NCBI GenBank assembly: GCA_038254545.1
Contig: JBBSGB010000056.1
Span: 1-19,305 of the forward strand
Source of the DNA: CAHJXF01 sp038254545
Lineage (GTDB): Bacteria > Pseudomonadota > Gammaproteobacteria > Burkholderiales > Burkholderiaceae_D
Direction of reading: 5' to 3'
DNA: 19,305 bases
Shown: positions 1 to 9,501 of the stretch, in pieces
Numbering within the stretch: position 1 is the stretch's first letter
How the letters are laid out: every line of letters starts with the position of its first letter
The notes under the pieces: model-generated
What the model was told of the DNA's origin: nothing
Databases searched by the model: none
What the model saw: only the letters and a program-made list of their open reading frames with translations
Translations under genes and position numbers: made by a program

Positions 1-3000
1 CCGGCAACCGAAAGTGCTGCAGCGCTGGTCAACCGTGTCATCACCGGGAGCCTCGACGCGACACGCCTGCCCGGACTCGAACTGATGTCGGGCGTGCCGC
101 CTTCGCTGCGAACGCTGGTGGCCGTTCCGACCTTGCTCACCAGCGAAGCAGAACTTCACGAACAGGTCGAAGCCCTCGAGGTGCACTACCTGTCCGGGGC
201 CGGCGGCGAACTCTCGTTTGCGCTGCTGTCGGATGGCGCCGATGCAGACCGGGAAGTGGTCGAGGGCGATACGCGCCTGGTCGGCATCGCGGCCGCTGCG
301 ATCGAGCGATTGAACCAGCGCTACGGGCCCGGTCCCACCGGCCCGCGCTTTCTGCTGCTGCATCGGCGCCGCGTCTTCAACGCGAGCGAGAAGCTGTGGA
401 TGGGTTGGGAGCGCAAGCGCGGCAAGCTGCACGAGCTCAATCGACTGCTGCGCGGCGCTACCGACACGACCTTCATGGCGATCGCCGGACGCACCCCGTG
501 GGTCCCGCCCGATGTGCACTACGTCATCACGCTCGACGCGGACACGCGCCTGCCGCGAGATGCCGCGGTGCGCCTGATCGGCAAGATGGCACATCCGCTC
601 AATCGGCCGCGATTCGACGCACAGCACGAGCGCGTGGCGAGCGGCTACGCGATTCTTCAACCGCGCGTCACGCCTTCGTTGCCGGTCGGTCGCTCGGGAT
701 CGTTCTATCAGCGACTGTTTTCGGGCCCCAGCGGCATCGATCCCTATGCGGCGGCGGTCTCGGACGTCTATCAGGATCTGTTCGGGGAAGGCTCGTATAC
801 GGGCAAAGGGATCTACGATGTCGATGCCTTCGAAGCCGCACTGGCCGGCCGCGTTCCGGAGAACACCCTGCTGAGTCACGATCTCTTCGAAGGCATCTTC
901 GCGCGCGCCGGACTCGCATCCGATATCGAGGTCGTGGAGGATTTTCCTTCGCGCTACGACGTGGCCGCGAAACGCCAGCATCGCTGGACGCGTGGCGACT
1001 GGCAACTGCTGCCGTGGTTGTTCGGCAGCCGCGCACGAAGCCGGGCCGTGCCGGTGATCGGTCGCTTCAAGATGCTCGACAACCTCAGGCGTTCGCTGCT
1101 CGCGCCGCTCGCGTTGATGGCGCTGGTGCTGTGCTGGTGGATGCCCGCCCCTTCACGCCTGATCGCAACCCTGCTGGTGCTCGCGGCCATCGTGATGCCG
1201 GCGTTCGTGCCGATCTTCTTTTCGATGCTGCCGCGTCGCACGGGCGGGGCGATACGCGCAGGGATTCACTTCGGCAACCATCTCGCCACCCTCTTTGCCG
1301 ACCTGCGGCTGGCATTCCTGCAGTCGCTGTTTGCGATCGTCTTTCTCGCCGATCGATCCTGGCGCATGGGGGACGCGATCGCAAGGACGCTGGTACGCCT
1401 GACCATCACGCGCCGCCGTCTTCTCGAGTGGACCACGGCCGCGCAGGCCGAGGCGGGCGCACGCCGGAGTCTTCGCGGCTTCTATCGCGAGATGTCCGGT
1501 GGCGTGTTGCTCACGCTCGTGATGTCGGCCGGCGCGATGGTGTACGCGCCGTCGTCATGGCCGTTGGTGTCGTGCTTTGCATTGCTGTGGCTGGCGGCGC
1601 CGGCGCTCGCGCAGTGGGCCAGCCGGCCGTCGACGGTGGCGCGGCGACTCAAGGTATCGGATACGGATGCGCGCGACTTTCGCCTGACTGCGCGTCGCAC
1701 CTGGCGCTTCTTCGAAACCTTCGTGACGCCGGCAGAGAACATGCTGCCTCCCGATAATTTCCAGGAGACGCCCAAGCCGGTGATCGCGCATCGCACCTCG
1801 CCCACCAACGTCGGCCTGTATCTGCTTTCGGCGGCTGCCGCCCGCGACTTCGGCTGGGCCGGCACCATCGAAACCATGGAGCGCATCGAAGCCGCATTCG
1901 TGACGATGGGCAAGCTGATGCGCTTCAAGGGCCACTTCGTCAACTGGTACGCAACCGAGGACCTGCGCGCGCTGGCGCCTGCCTATGTGTCGTCGGTCGA
2001 CAGCGGCAATCTCGCGGGCCATCTGATCGCGCTCGCCAATGCCTGCGAAGAGTGGATCGCTGCGCCGCTCGCCCTCGACCTTCGCCCCGGCTTGATGGAC
2101 ACGCTGCGGCTGGCGCGCGAGGCGATCGATGCCTTGCCCGCCGCGCGCAGCGAACATGGGCTGCAACTGATCTCGATCCTCGACGACATCGCCGTTCACC
2201 TGTACGCGTCGCAAACCATCAGGACTCGATCGGCCGCGCTGCGGCGGCTCATCGAAAGGGCCGCGCGATGGGCGGGGCAATTGCATCCGGCCACCGCGAG
2301 CGACGGTGTCGCCGAGCTGATGTTCTGGATCGAGGCCCTCAAGAAATCCGTGGCCGAACACGAGCGTGACCGCGTCCGCTTCGCGCAGGAGCCGGCGATC
2401 CTCAAGGCTCGCCTGACGGCCCTCGCCGACACCGCGCGCACGATGGCGCTGGCGATGGACTTCGCGTTTCTGATCGACCCCGAACGCAAGCTGATGTCGA
2501 TCGGCTATTCGCTTACTGACAACCGGCTCGACCCGAGCTGCTACGACCTGCTTGCGTCCGAAGCACGGCTGGCAAGCCTGTTCGCGATCGCCAAGGGCGA
2601 TGTCTCCACACGCCACTGGTTCCGCCTCGGCCGGGCCGCGACACCATTGGGCAGCGGCATTAACGGCGGCGCGGCCTTGATCTCGTGGTCGGGTTCGATG
2701 TTCGAATACCTGATGCCGTCGCTGGTGATGCGCGCTCCGGCGGGCAGCCTGCTGTCGGAGACCAATCGCCTGGTGGTCGCGCGCCAGGAAGCCTATGGCC
2801 GCGCGCTCGGCATTCCCTGGGGCGTCTCGGAGTCGGCATACAACGCGCGCGACATCGAGTTCACCTATCAGTATTCGAACTTCGGCGTACCCGGCCTGGG
2901 GCTCAAGCGCGGCCTCTCCGAGAATGTCGTGATCGCGCCCTACGCGACCGGGCTCGCGACCATGGTCGATCCGCAGGCGGCGTGGCGCAACTACGTGCAC

Positions 3001-6000
3001 TTGGCCGACATGGGCGCGCTCGGCCGCTACGGCTTCTACGAAGCTCTCGATTTCACGCGTTCGCGCCTGCCCGAAGACGAGACCGTGGCGATCGTGAAGA
3101 GCTACATGGCCCACCACCAGGGCATGACCATCGTCGCGATCGCCAACACGCTGCACGACGGGCAGATGCGCACGCGCTTTCATCGCGAGCCGATGATCCA
3201 GGCGACCGAGCTGCTGCTGCAGGAACGCACGCCGCGCGATGTGCCGATGGCGCATCCACGCGCCGAAGAGGTCAAGGCATCGGCGGACGAAGCCACCGCC
3301 GGGCCGTCGTCGGTGCGTCGTCTGGCCGTATCGCAAGACGGTCCTCCGACCACGCACCTGCTCTCCAACGGGCGCTACGCGGTGATGCTGACCGCATCGG
3401 GCGCTGGCTACAGTCGCTGGCGCGATATCGCCGTGACGCGCTGGCGCGAGGACACCACGCGCGACGAGTGGGGCTCGTTCATCTTCCTGCGCGACACCGA
3501 GGTCGGCAAGGTGTGGTCCGCCGGCGCACAGCCGGTGCGCAGCGACGCGGATCACGAGCAGGTCGTGTTCGGCGAGGACCATTCCGAATTCATGCGTCGC
3601 GATGGCACGTTGACCACCACGATGGATGTGCTGGTGTCGGGCGAGGACGACGGCGAGGTCCGTCGCGTTTCGCTGGTCAATCGGGGACGGCGAACGCGCG
3701 AGATCGAGCTCACGTCGTATGCCGAGGTGGTCCTCACGACGCCGGCCGCCGACCAGGCGCATCCGGCATTCGCGAAGATGTTTGTCCAGACCGAGCATCT
3801 CCCCGAGTTCGATGCGCTGATCGCGACGCGTCGCCCGCGCTCGCATGACGAGCCGCGTCTGTGGGCCGCGCATTTCGCCGTGGTCGAAGGGGAGGCCGTG
3901 GGCGCCCCGCAGTACGAGTCCGATCGCGCCCGCTTCCTCGGTCGCGCCAATGCGACCACCGCGACGCCCGCCGCTGCGTTCAATGCGGCGGCGGTGATCG
4001 CCGAAGGGCGGCCGCTCTCCAACACGGTGGGCACCGTGCTCGATGCGATCTTCTCGCTGAGACGACGTGTCTCGCTGGCCCCAGGCAGGGTCGCGCGCGT
4101 CGCTTTCTGGACGCTGGTCGCGCCGTCGCGCGCCGAACTTCTCGACCTGATCGACAAGCATCACGACCGCAGCGCCTTCGATCGCGCCAAGACGCTGGCA
4201 TGGACGCAGGCGCAGGTGCAGCTTCGGCATCTGGACATCGACGCGGAGGAGGCCGCGGACTTTCAGCGACTGGCCGCGCCGATCATCTACGCCGATCCGC
4301 GCTTTCGCGCGCCGTCGGACGCGATCCTGCGCGGTGCAGGAGCGCAGTCCGGGCTGTGGCCGCATGCGATCTCCGGCGACTTGCCGATCGTGCTGTTGCG
4401 CATCGACGATGTCGAGGACATCGCACAGGTGCGTCAACTGTTGCGCGCGCACGAATACTGGCGCATGAAGCGCCTCGCGGTGGATCTGGTCATCATCAAC
4501 GAGCGCGCGTCGTCGTACATCCAGGACCTGCAGATCGCCATCGAGACGGCGGTGCGCAGCAGCCAGTCGCGGCCGCGTGAAGGCGTTGAGCTTGCGCACG
4601 GTTCGGTCCATACCTTGCGCGCCGACTTGATGAGCGCCGAGGCGCGTGCCTTGCTGCGCTCGGTCGCGCGGGTTTCGCTGATCGCGCGACGCGGGTCGAT
4701 CGCCGAGCAACTCGAGCTGATACCGCAGGCGTCGGGCATGGCGGCGCCGCTCCACGCGCGCCAGGTTTCGGCCCCGTCTTTCCGCGCGTCGCCGCCTACC
4801 CGAGGACTCGAATTCTTCAACGGCCTGGGCGGATTCGCCAAGGATGGGCGCGAATACGTGACCGTGCTCGATGCCGGCCGCACAACGCCTTTGCCGTGGA
4901 TCAACGTGATCGCCAATCCCGCCTTCGGGTTCCAGGTGTCGGCCGACGGCAGCGGCTACACCTGGGCTGAGAACAGTCGCGAGAATCAGCTCACGCCGTG
5001 GTCCAACGATCCGGTCGTCGATCCCGCCGGAGAGGCGTTCTACGTTCGCGACGAGGTGAGCGGCGATCTCTGGACGCCGACCGCGCAGCCGATCCGCGAC
5101 GACGGCCTCTACGTCGCTCGCCACGGTCAAGGCTACAGCCGCTTCGAACACGAGGCCAATGGCATCGCGCTCGAACTGCTGCAATACGTGGCGCTGCGTG
5201 ACCCCATCAAGATTTCGCGGCTGACGCTACGCAACCGCTCCAAGGTCACCCGTCGCTTGTCAGTGACCGCCTATGCCGATTGGGTATTGGGCACCTCGCG
5301 CGGCGCCTCGGGTCCATTCATCGCAACCGAGATCGATTGGCCTACCGGCGCGATGCTGGCGCGCAATCCCTGGAGCACCGCATTCCCTGGGCGCGTGGCG
5401 TTCATCGATCTGGGCGGACACCAGACGCACTGGAGCGCCGATCGCACCGAGTTCCTGGGCCGTGGCGGCGGGCTCGCCGCGCCCGCGGCGCTGATGTCGA
5501 GTACGCCCTTGTCGGGGGCCACCGGCGCGGGATTCGATCCTTGCGCAGCCTTGCAGGTCATGGTCGAGTTCGGCGCGGGCGATGCGATCGAAGTCGCATG
5601 TTTCCTCGGCCAGTGCGGGTCGGTCGATGAAGCGCGTGCGCTGATCACACGCTATCGTGAGGCCGATCTCGACGCCGCGCTGGACGAAGTGATCGCGCAT
5701 TGGCGCGGCGTGCTCGAGACCGTGCAGGTCAAGACGCCCGACCGCGCGATGGATCTCATGCTCAACGGCTGGCTGCTCTATCAGACGCTGGCCTGCCGCA
5801 TCTGGGCGCGCTCGGCTTTCTACCAGGCCAGCGGCGCCTATGGATTTCGCGATCAGCTTCAGGACGGCATGGCGCTCGCGTTCGCGCAGCCCGACGAGAC
5901 GCGGCGGCACTTGCTGCGCACGGCGAGGCGACAGTTCGTCGAAGGCGACGTTCAGCACTGGTGGCTGCCGCATTCCGGGCAGGGCGTGCGCACGCGCATC

Positions 6001-7221
6001 TCCGACGATCGCGTGTGGCTCGCGTTCGCAACCGCAACCTATGTCGCATCTTCGGGCGAGATCGCGATTCTCGACGAGTCCGTGCCTTTCCTCGAAGGTC
6101 CGATCCTGGGCGCGGGCGACCACGACGCCTTCTTCCAGCCGATGGTGGCCGATGCATCGGCCTCGCTCTTCGAGCACTGTGCGCGCGGCCTCGACCAGTG
6201 CATCGCGCTGACCGGCACCCACGGCCTGCCACTGATCGGCACCGGCGACTGGAACGACGGCATGAACCGCGTCGGCGAAGCGGGACGGGGCGAAAGCGTG
6301 TGGCTCGCGTGGCTGCTGGTCCGCACGATCGCGCTATTCGCGCCGTTGGCCGACGCGAGACCGGACCCGCAAGACCGGGAACGCGCCCAACGCTGGCGCG
6401 ACCACGCGGCGTCGGTACGCGCGGCCATCGAACGCGAGGCGTGGGACGGCCAGTGGTATCGCCGCGCGACCTTCGACGACGGGACCTGGCTGGGCTCGAA
6501 TGAAAGCGACGAATGCCGCATCGATTCGATCGCGCAGTCGTGGGCGGTGTTGTCGGGCGTCGCCGATTCAACGCGCGCCGCCGCCGCGATGGCCTCGCTG
6601 CAAACCCAATTGATCCGCGACGACGATCGCCTCGCGCTGCTGTTCACGCCGCCGTTCGACCAGACCCCGCACGACCCTGGCTACATCAAGGGCTACCCGC
6701 CAGGCCTGCGCGAGAATGGCGGGCAATACAGCCACGCGGCGATGTGGGTAGTGCTCGCATACGCGAAGCTGGGCGAGGGGGACAAGGCTGCGGAGTTGTT
6801 CGCGCTGCTCAACCCGATCAATCACGCGCGCACCCAAAACGAGGTCGAGCGCTACAAGGTCGAGCCCTACGTCATCGCGGCCGACGTTTACTCGGTGGCG
6901 CCCCACGCCGGGCGCGGTGGCTGGACCTGGTACACCGGGTCGGCGGCATGGATGTACCGCGCCGGCATCGAAGGCATCCTGGGCATCCGTCGCGAGGGCG
7001 CGACCCTGGTCGTCGATCCCTGCATCCCGCGCGAATGGCCGGGCTATGAAGCCACGATCAAGGCCGGCGATACGCGCTACGACATCGTGGTGGAGAACCC
7101 GTCGCGTCGCGGTCGCGTCGTCTCGCAGGCAGTGCTCGATGGCCTGGCTATCGACAAGCACGACGATGGCGTGCGCGTCCCGCTGGACGGGCGGACGCAC
7201 AGCTTGCGCATCTCGACCTAG
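1..7221 (+). CDS. ndvB: Cyclic beta-1,2-glucan synthase, NdvB/ChvB type (5' end outside window)
   Basis: The frame is open from base 1, so the ATG at 85 is internal; 2406 residues are visible and the N-terminus is missing (family members are about 2800 residues). Numbering from base 1, the visible order is: a GT84 glycosyltransferase domain with DADT at 179-182 and QHRW at 326-329 followed by RGDW; membrane segments near 363-400, 435-448 and 501-541; a glycoamylase-like domain, about 570-1080, of the type linked to ring closure by transglycosylation; two beta-sandwich GH94 N-terminal-like regions starting near 1110 and 1600; and a C-terminal GH94 (alpha/alpha)6 phosphorylase-type domain with GDWNDG at 2082-2087. 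Known family role: an inner-membrane enzyme uses UDP-glucose to make, cyclise and trim beta-1,2-glucans for the periplasm, important in osmoadaptation and host interaction. The downstream gene is convergent, 28 bp away, with no clear terminator. The family call is very secure; the product is inferred. Confidence 0.95.
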   Translation, partial: PATESAAALVNRVITGSLDATRLPGLELMSGVPPSLRTLVAVPTLLTSEAELHEQVEALEVHYLSGAGGELSFALLSDGADADREVVEGDTRLVGIAAAAIERLNQRYGPGPTGPRFLLLHRRRVFNASEKLWMGWERKRGKLHELNRLLRGATDTTFMAIAGRTPWVPPDVHYVITLDADTRLPRDAAVRLIGKMAHPLNRPRFDAQHERVASGYAILQPRVTPSLPVGRSGSFYQRLFSGPSGIDPYAAAVSDVYQDLFGEGSYTGKGIYDVDAFEAALAGRVPENTLLSHDLFEGIFARAGLASDIEVVEDFPSRYDVAAKRQHRWTRGDWQLLPWLFGSRARSRAVPVIGRFKMLDNLRRSLLAPLALMALVLCWWMPAPSRLIATLLVLAAIVMPAFVPIFFSMLPRRTGGAIRAGIHFGNHLATLFADLRLAFLQSLFAIVFLADRSWRMGDAIARTLVRLTITRRRLLEWTTAAQAEAGARRSLRGFYREMSGGVLLTLVMSAGAMVYAPSSWPLVSCFALLWLAAPALAQWASRPSTVARRLKVSDTDARDFRLTARRTWRFFETFVTPAENMLPPDNFQETPKPVIAHRTSPTNVGLYLLSAAAARDFGWAGTIETMERIEAAFVTMGKLMRFKGHFVNWYATEDLRALAPAYVSSVDSGNLAGHLIALANACEEWIAAPLALDLRPGLMDTLRLAREAIDALPAARSEHGLQLISILDDIAVHLYASQTIRTRSAALRRLIERAARWAGQLHPATASDGVAELMFWIEALKKSVAEHERDRVRFAQEPAILKARLTALADTARTMALAMDFAFLIDPERKLMSIGYSLTDNRLDPSCYDLLASEARLASLFAIAKGDVSTRHWFRLGRAATPLGSGINGGAALISWSGSMFEYLMPSLVMRAPAGSLLSETNRLVVARQEAYGRALGIPWGVSESAYNARDIEFTYQYSNFGVPGLGLKRGLSENVVIAPYATGLATMVDPQAAWRNYVHLADMGALGRYGFYEALDFTRSRLPEDETVAIVKSYMAHHQGMTIVAIANTLHDGQMRTRFHREPMIQATELLLQERTPRDVPMAHPRAEEVKASADEATAGPSSVRRLAVSQDGPPTTHLLSNGRYAVMLTASGAGYSRWRDIAVTRWREDTTRDEWGSFIFLRDTEVGKVWSAGAQPVRSDADHEQVVFGEDHSEFMRRDGTLTTTMDVLVSGEDDGEVRRVSLVNRGRRTREIELTSYAEVVLTTPAADQAHPAFAKMFVQTEHLPEFDALIATRRPRSHDEPRLWAAHFAVVEGEAVGAPQYESDRARFLGRANATTATPAAAFNAAAVIAEGRPLSNTVGTVLDAIFSLRRRVSLAPGRVARVAFWTLVAPSRAELLDLIDKHHDRSAFDRAKTLAWTQAQVQLRHLDIDAEEAADFQRLAAPIIYADPRFRAPSDAILRGAGAQSGLWPHAISGDLPIVLLRIDDVEDIAQVRQLLRAHEYWRMKRLAVDLVIINERASSYIQDLQIAIETAVRSSQSRPREGVELAHGSVHTLRADLMSAEARALLRSVARVSLIARRGSIAEQLELIPQASGMAAPLHARQVSAPSFRASPPTRGLEFFNGLGGFAKDGREYVTVLDAGRTTPLPWINVIANPAFGFQVSADGSGYTWAENSRENQLTPWSNDPVVDPAGEAFYVRDEVSGDLWTPTAQPIRDDGLYVARHGQGYSRFEHEANGIALELLQYVALRDPIKISRLTLRNRSKVTRRLSVTAYADWVLGTSRGASGPFIATEIDWPTGAMLARNPWSTAFPGRVAFIDLGGHQTHWSADRTEFLGRGGGLAAPAALMSSTPLSGATGAGFDPCAALQVMVEFGAGDAIEVACFLGQCGSVDEARALITRYREADLDAALDEVIAHWRGVLETVQVKTPDRAMDLMLNGWLLYQTLACRIWARSAFYQASGAYGFRDQLQDGMALAFAQPDETRRHLLRTARRQFVEGDVQHWWLPHSGQGVRTRISDDRVWLAFATATYVASSGEIAILDESVPFLEGPILGAGDHDAFFQPMVADASASLFEHCARGLDQCIALTGTHGLPLIGTGDWNDGMNRVGEAGRGESVWLAWLLVRTIALFAPLADARPDPQDRERAQRWRDHAASVRAAIEREAWDGQWYRRATFDDGTWLGSNESDECRIDSIAQSWAVLSGVADSTRAAAAMASLQTQLIRDDDRLALLFTPPFDQTPHDPGYIKGYPPGLRENGGQYSHAAMWVVLAYAKLGEGDKAAELFALLNPINHARTQNEVERYKVEPYVIAADVYSVAPHAGRGGWTWYTGSAAWMYRAGIEGILGIRREGATLVVDPCIPREWPGYEATIKAGDTRYDIVVENPSRRGRVVSQAVLDGLAIDKHDDGVRVPLDGRTHSLRIST

Positions 7222-7249
7222 AGTGCACTCGAGACTTGCGCCTCTCCCG

Positions 7250-8182
7250 CTATTTCTTCGACTGCGCTTCCTGCATTCGTTTGTCGAGTTCGGCCACGAG
7301 CGCGCGGGCTTCGTCGCCTTCAGGAATGGGACGGCCGCTGTCGCGCCACTCGACCGCGCTCTTGAAGCCCTCGACCTGGGACTGACGGCGAAACCACATG
7401 CCTTCCGGGTTGTGGCGCGTGATGCCGTCGAAGATGCTCGAGAACATCTGCGTCTGCTCGAGGCCCATCGTCATCCAGACCTGGTTGACCACCAGCTTCA
7501 ACATCGCCAACTGCCCGCGCGGCACGCCCGAGATGCGCTTGGCGAGCTTCAACACTTCCGCATCGAGTTCAGCAGCGGGGACCGCGAAATTGGCCAGACC
7601 CCATTCGGCCGCCTTCGCGCCATCGATGGTGTCGCCGGTGAACATCAACTGCTTGGCGCGAATCGCGCCGATGCGATACGTCCACATCGCGGTGGTGGGG
7701 CAACCCCACACGCGCGTGGGCATGTAGCCGATGCGCGCGTCGTCGGCCATCACCAGCAGGTCGCAGCACAAGGCGATGTCGCTGCCGCCGGCGACCGCAT
7801 AGCCATGGACCTTGGCGATGGTGGGCTTCCTGCAGCGCCACAACGACATGATGTCTTCGGTGACGCCTTTCATGGATACGTAGTCGACCATCGGATCCCA
7901 CGGCGTCTTCTCCTGTCGGCACGGGTGCTCGCCCATGCCTGTCGGGTCGTCGCCTTCGGCGTACTCGTCCAGATCGAAGCCGGCGCAGAACGCGCGGCCC
8001 GCACCTTCGACGATGATGACGTGAACCTCGTCATCGGCCTCAGCCCATGCGATGGCCTGACGGATCTCGCCGGGCATCGCGCCGTTGATCGCGTTGAGCT
8101 TCTCGGGTCGGTTGAGCAGCAGGCGGGCGATCCGGGGTTCGGTGGCGTCCTTGTCTATGCGTAGGGTGCTGTAAGCAGGCAC
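7250..8182 (-). CDS. Crotonase-fold (enoyl-CoA hydratase/isomerase family) protein with atypical active site
   Basis: A 310-residue crotonase-superfamily protein. It starts at a GTG preceded by AAGGAG (8189-8194 on the minus strand) with 6-nt spacing, which supports this start. The CoA-thioester oxyanion hole is recognisable: FCAGFDL around 65-71 and AGGSDIAL around 131-138. The two glutamates used by classical enoyl-CoA hydratases (E144 and E164 in the rat enzyme) align here with Asp135 and Thr156 (YMPTRVWG), so plain hydration of enoyl-CoA is doubtful. The protein is longer than the usual 255-265 residues, with an insertion around 75-105 and an extended C-terminal tail. It is the last gene of a minus-strand run after trmJ and the PrpF-like gene, 50 bp behind the latter, so it may act on a CoA ester related to the isomerase's substrate. 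The fold is secure; reaction and substrate are unknown. Confidence 0.9.
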   Translation of the reverse strand: MPAYSTLRIDKDATEPRIARLLLNRPEKLNAINGAMPGEIRQAIAWAEADDEVHVIIVEGAGRAFCAGFDLDEYAEGDDPTGMGEHPCRQEKTPWDPMVDYVSMKGVTEDIMSLWRCRKPTIAKVHGYAVAGGSDIALCCDLLVMADDARIGYMPTRVWGCPTTAMWTYRIGAIRAKQLMFTGDTIDGAKAAEWGLANFAVPAAELDAEVLKLAKRISGVPRGQLAMLKLVVNQVWMTMGLEQTQMFSSIFDGITRHNPEGMWFRRQSQVEGFKSAVEWRDSGRPIPEGDEARALVAELDKRMQEAQSKK

Positions 8183-8232
8183 TGCTATCTCCTTGGGGAT
8201 AGATGGGTTCGGTGCGCATCACGACTCACGCG

Positions 8233-9501
8233 TCAAAGTGGCGCGAACACGGTACCGTCCATCAGGCGCCGTGCACTGCGACTCATCACGGCGCGATCGA
8301 CCTGCCATCTGCCATCGCGCTGTTCGACCACCGCGCCCACCGCAAGCACACCCGACACGTGGCCGATGCGCGTGGGCACGCCGGGCAGGGTGCGCGCGAC
8401 TTCGGACACGATCGTGCCGGGCAACGCCGCTGCCACCGCGAGCGCGATCGAGCCGGTGCCGGTGAAAGCGTGATGCAGCTTGCCCATCGACACGATGCGC
8501 GCGAGCACGTCGATGCCGGACTTGTCGATGTCGCTACCCGCGCTGCTGCGATACGCCGCGGGCGCGGCGACGAAGGCGATCTTGGGCGTGGCGGGGCGAT
8601 TGCGGGTCGCTTCGTCGGGCGTCTTCGCGAGGCCCATCGCGACCGCCGCGCGCGCGCGGATCGCTTCTAGACGCGCGAGCAGTTTCGCATCGCGATTGAT
8701 CGTGTCCGGCAACTCACGGCCGGTGAGCTTCAAGGCGTCGGCGCGAATGAAGACGGTGGGATTGCCCGCATTGATCATGGTTACGCGAATTGTTCCCGCA
8801 GCGTGCTTGCCGCTCGCGGCAATGACCTCTTCGAGTTCGGGAATATGCAAGACGTCGCATGCATTGCCCGTCGGCAACAGGCCATGCCCGCCGGCATCGG
8901 CCGGATCGAGGAACTCGAGGCGGATCTCGGCAGACCCGAACGGCACGCCGTCTTCCTGAAAATTGCCCGACTCGATCACACGCCCGCCGCGCGTGGGCAC
9001 ATGCGCGACGATGCGCTTGCCGAGGTTCTGCTGCCAGATGCGAACGGTGGTGGCAATCGTGTGCGACCCATCATCGTCGTTCGCGACGACCCAGCCCCGC
9101 GCGATCGCGAACGGTCCGACCGCCGAGGTGAGATTGCCGCAGTTGCCCGACCAGTCGATCAGGGGCTGATCGATGGCGACGGCGCCGAACAGGAACTCGA
9201 CGTCGCAGTCTTCGCGCAGCGAGCGCGACACAATCACGACCTTGCTGGTCGACGAGGTGGCGCCGCCGAGACCATCGGTGTGTTTGCCATACGGATCGGG
9301 GCTGCCGATGATGCGCAACAGCAACGCATCGCGGGTGCTGGGGCGTTGCATCAGGCCGGGCGGAAGATCGTCGGCGGCGAAGAACACGCCTTTGCTGGTG
9401 CCTCCGCGCATCAGGGTGGCACGGATTGCGAGGCTGTCGTCGCCGCCCACGACATTGCCGCGAACGTTGCCGCTGTCGCGCTTGGGATTCTGTTCGTTCA
9501 T
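8233..9501 (-). CDS. PrpF-family isomerase/tautomerase (2-methylaconitate isomerase or oxalomesaconate tautomerase type)
   Basis: A 422-residue protein of the PrpF family, which has a diaminopimelate-epimerase-like fold. Visible hallmarks are LMRGGTSKGVFF near 30-41, SPDPYGKHTDGLGG near 67-80, SSTSKV with Lys87, and DWSGNCGN with Cys121. The Lys and Cys match the residues proposed to be catalytic in Shewanella PrpF. Family members isomerise trans-2-methylaconitate beside AcnD in the methylcitrate cycle, or tautomerise 4-oxalomesaconate in gallate/protocatechuate breakdown; the sequence alone does not choose between them. The start is set at the ATG that overlaps the trmJ stop as ATGA (9498-9501). 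A longer reading would begin at 9552 inside trmJ, but the 4-bp overlap is the more usual arrangement. No acnD, prpB or prpC, and no aromatic ring-cleavage gene, lies in the window. The next gene is a crotonase, so a small CoA-acid pathway is possible. Confidence 0.9.
   Translation of the reverse strand: MNEQNPKRDSGNVRGNVVGGDDSLAIRATLMRGGTSKGVFFAADDLPPGLMQRPSTRDALLLRIIGSPDPYGKHTDGLGGATSSTSKVVIVSRSLREDCDVEFLFGAVAIDQPLIDWSGNCGNLTSAVGPFAIARGWVVANDDDGSHTIATTVRIWQQNLGKRIVAHVPTRGGRVIESGNFQEDGVPFGSAEIRLEFLDPADAGGHGLLPTGNACDVLHIPELEEVIAASGKHAAGTIRVTMINAGNPTVFIRADALKLTGRELPDTINRDAKLLARLEAIRARAAVAMGLAKTPDEATRNRPATPKIAFVAAPAAYRSSAGSDIDKSGIDVLARIVSMGKLHHAFTGTGSIALAVAAALPGTIVSEVARTLPGVPTRIGHVSGVLAVGAVVEQRDGRWQVDRAVMSRSARRLMDGTVFAPL

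Noticed and set aside
1555..5184. Open frame of about 1200 codons on the minus strand inside the glucan synthase gene
   Set aside because: The product is rich in Arg, His and Gln with no recognisable domain, as expected for an antisense frame of high-GC coding DNA. The plus-strand frame has clear family motifs throughout.
5260..6571. Further long minus-strand frames opposite the GH94 domain
   Set aside because: Composition is typical of shadow frames, and they lie antisense to conserved catalytic motifs.
7221..7230. Perfect palindrome GAGTGCACTC between the convergent glucan synthase and crotonase genes
   Set aside because: Too short and with no T-run on either side; not enough to call a terminator or binding site.
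6917..8164. Plus-strand frame of 415 codons crossing the end of the glucan synthase and the whole crotonase gene
   Set aside because: It overlaps two well-supported genes, and its product has no recognisable motif.
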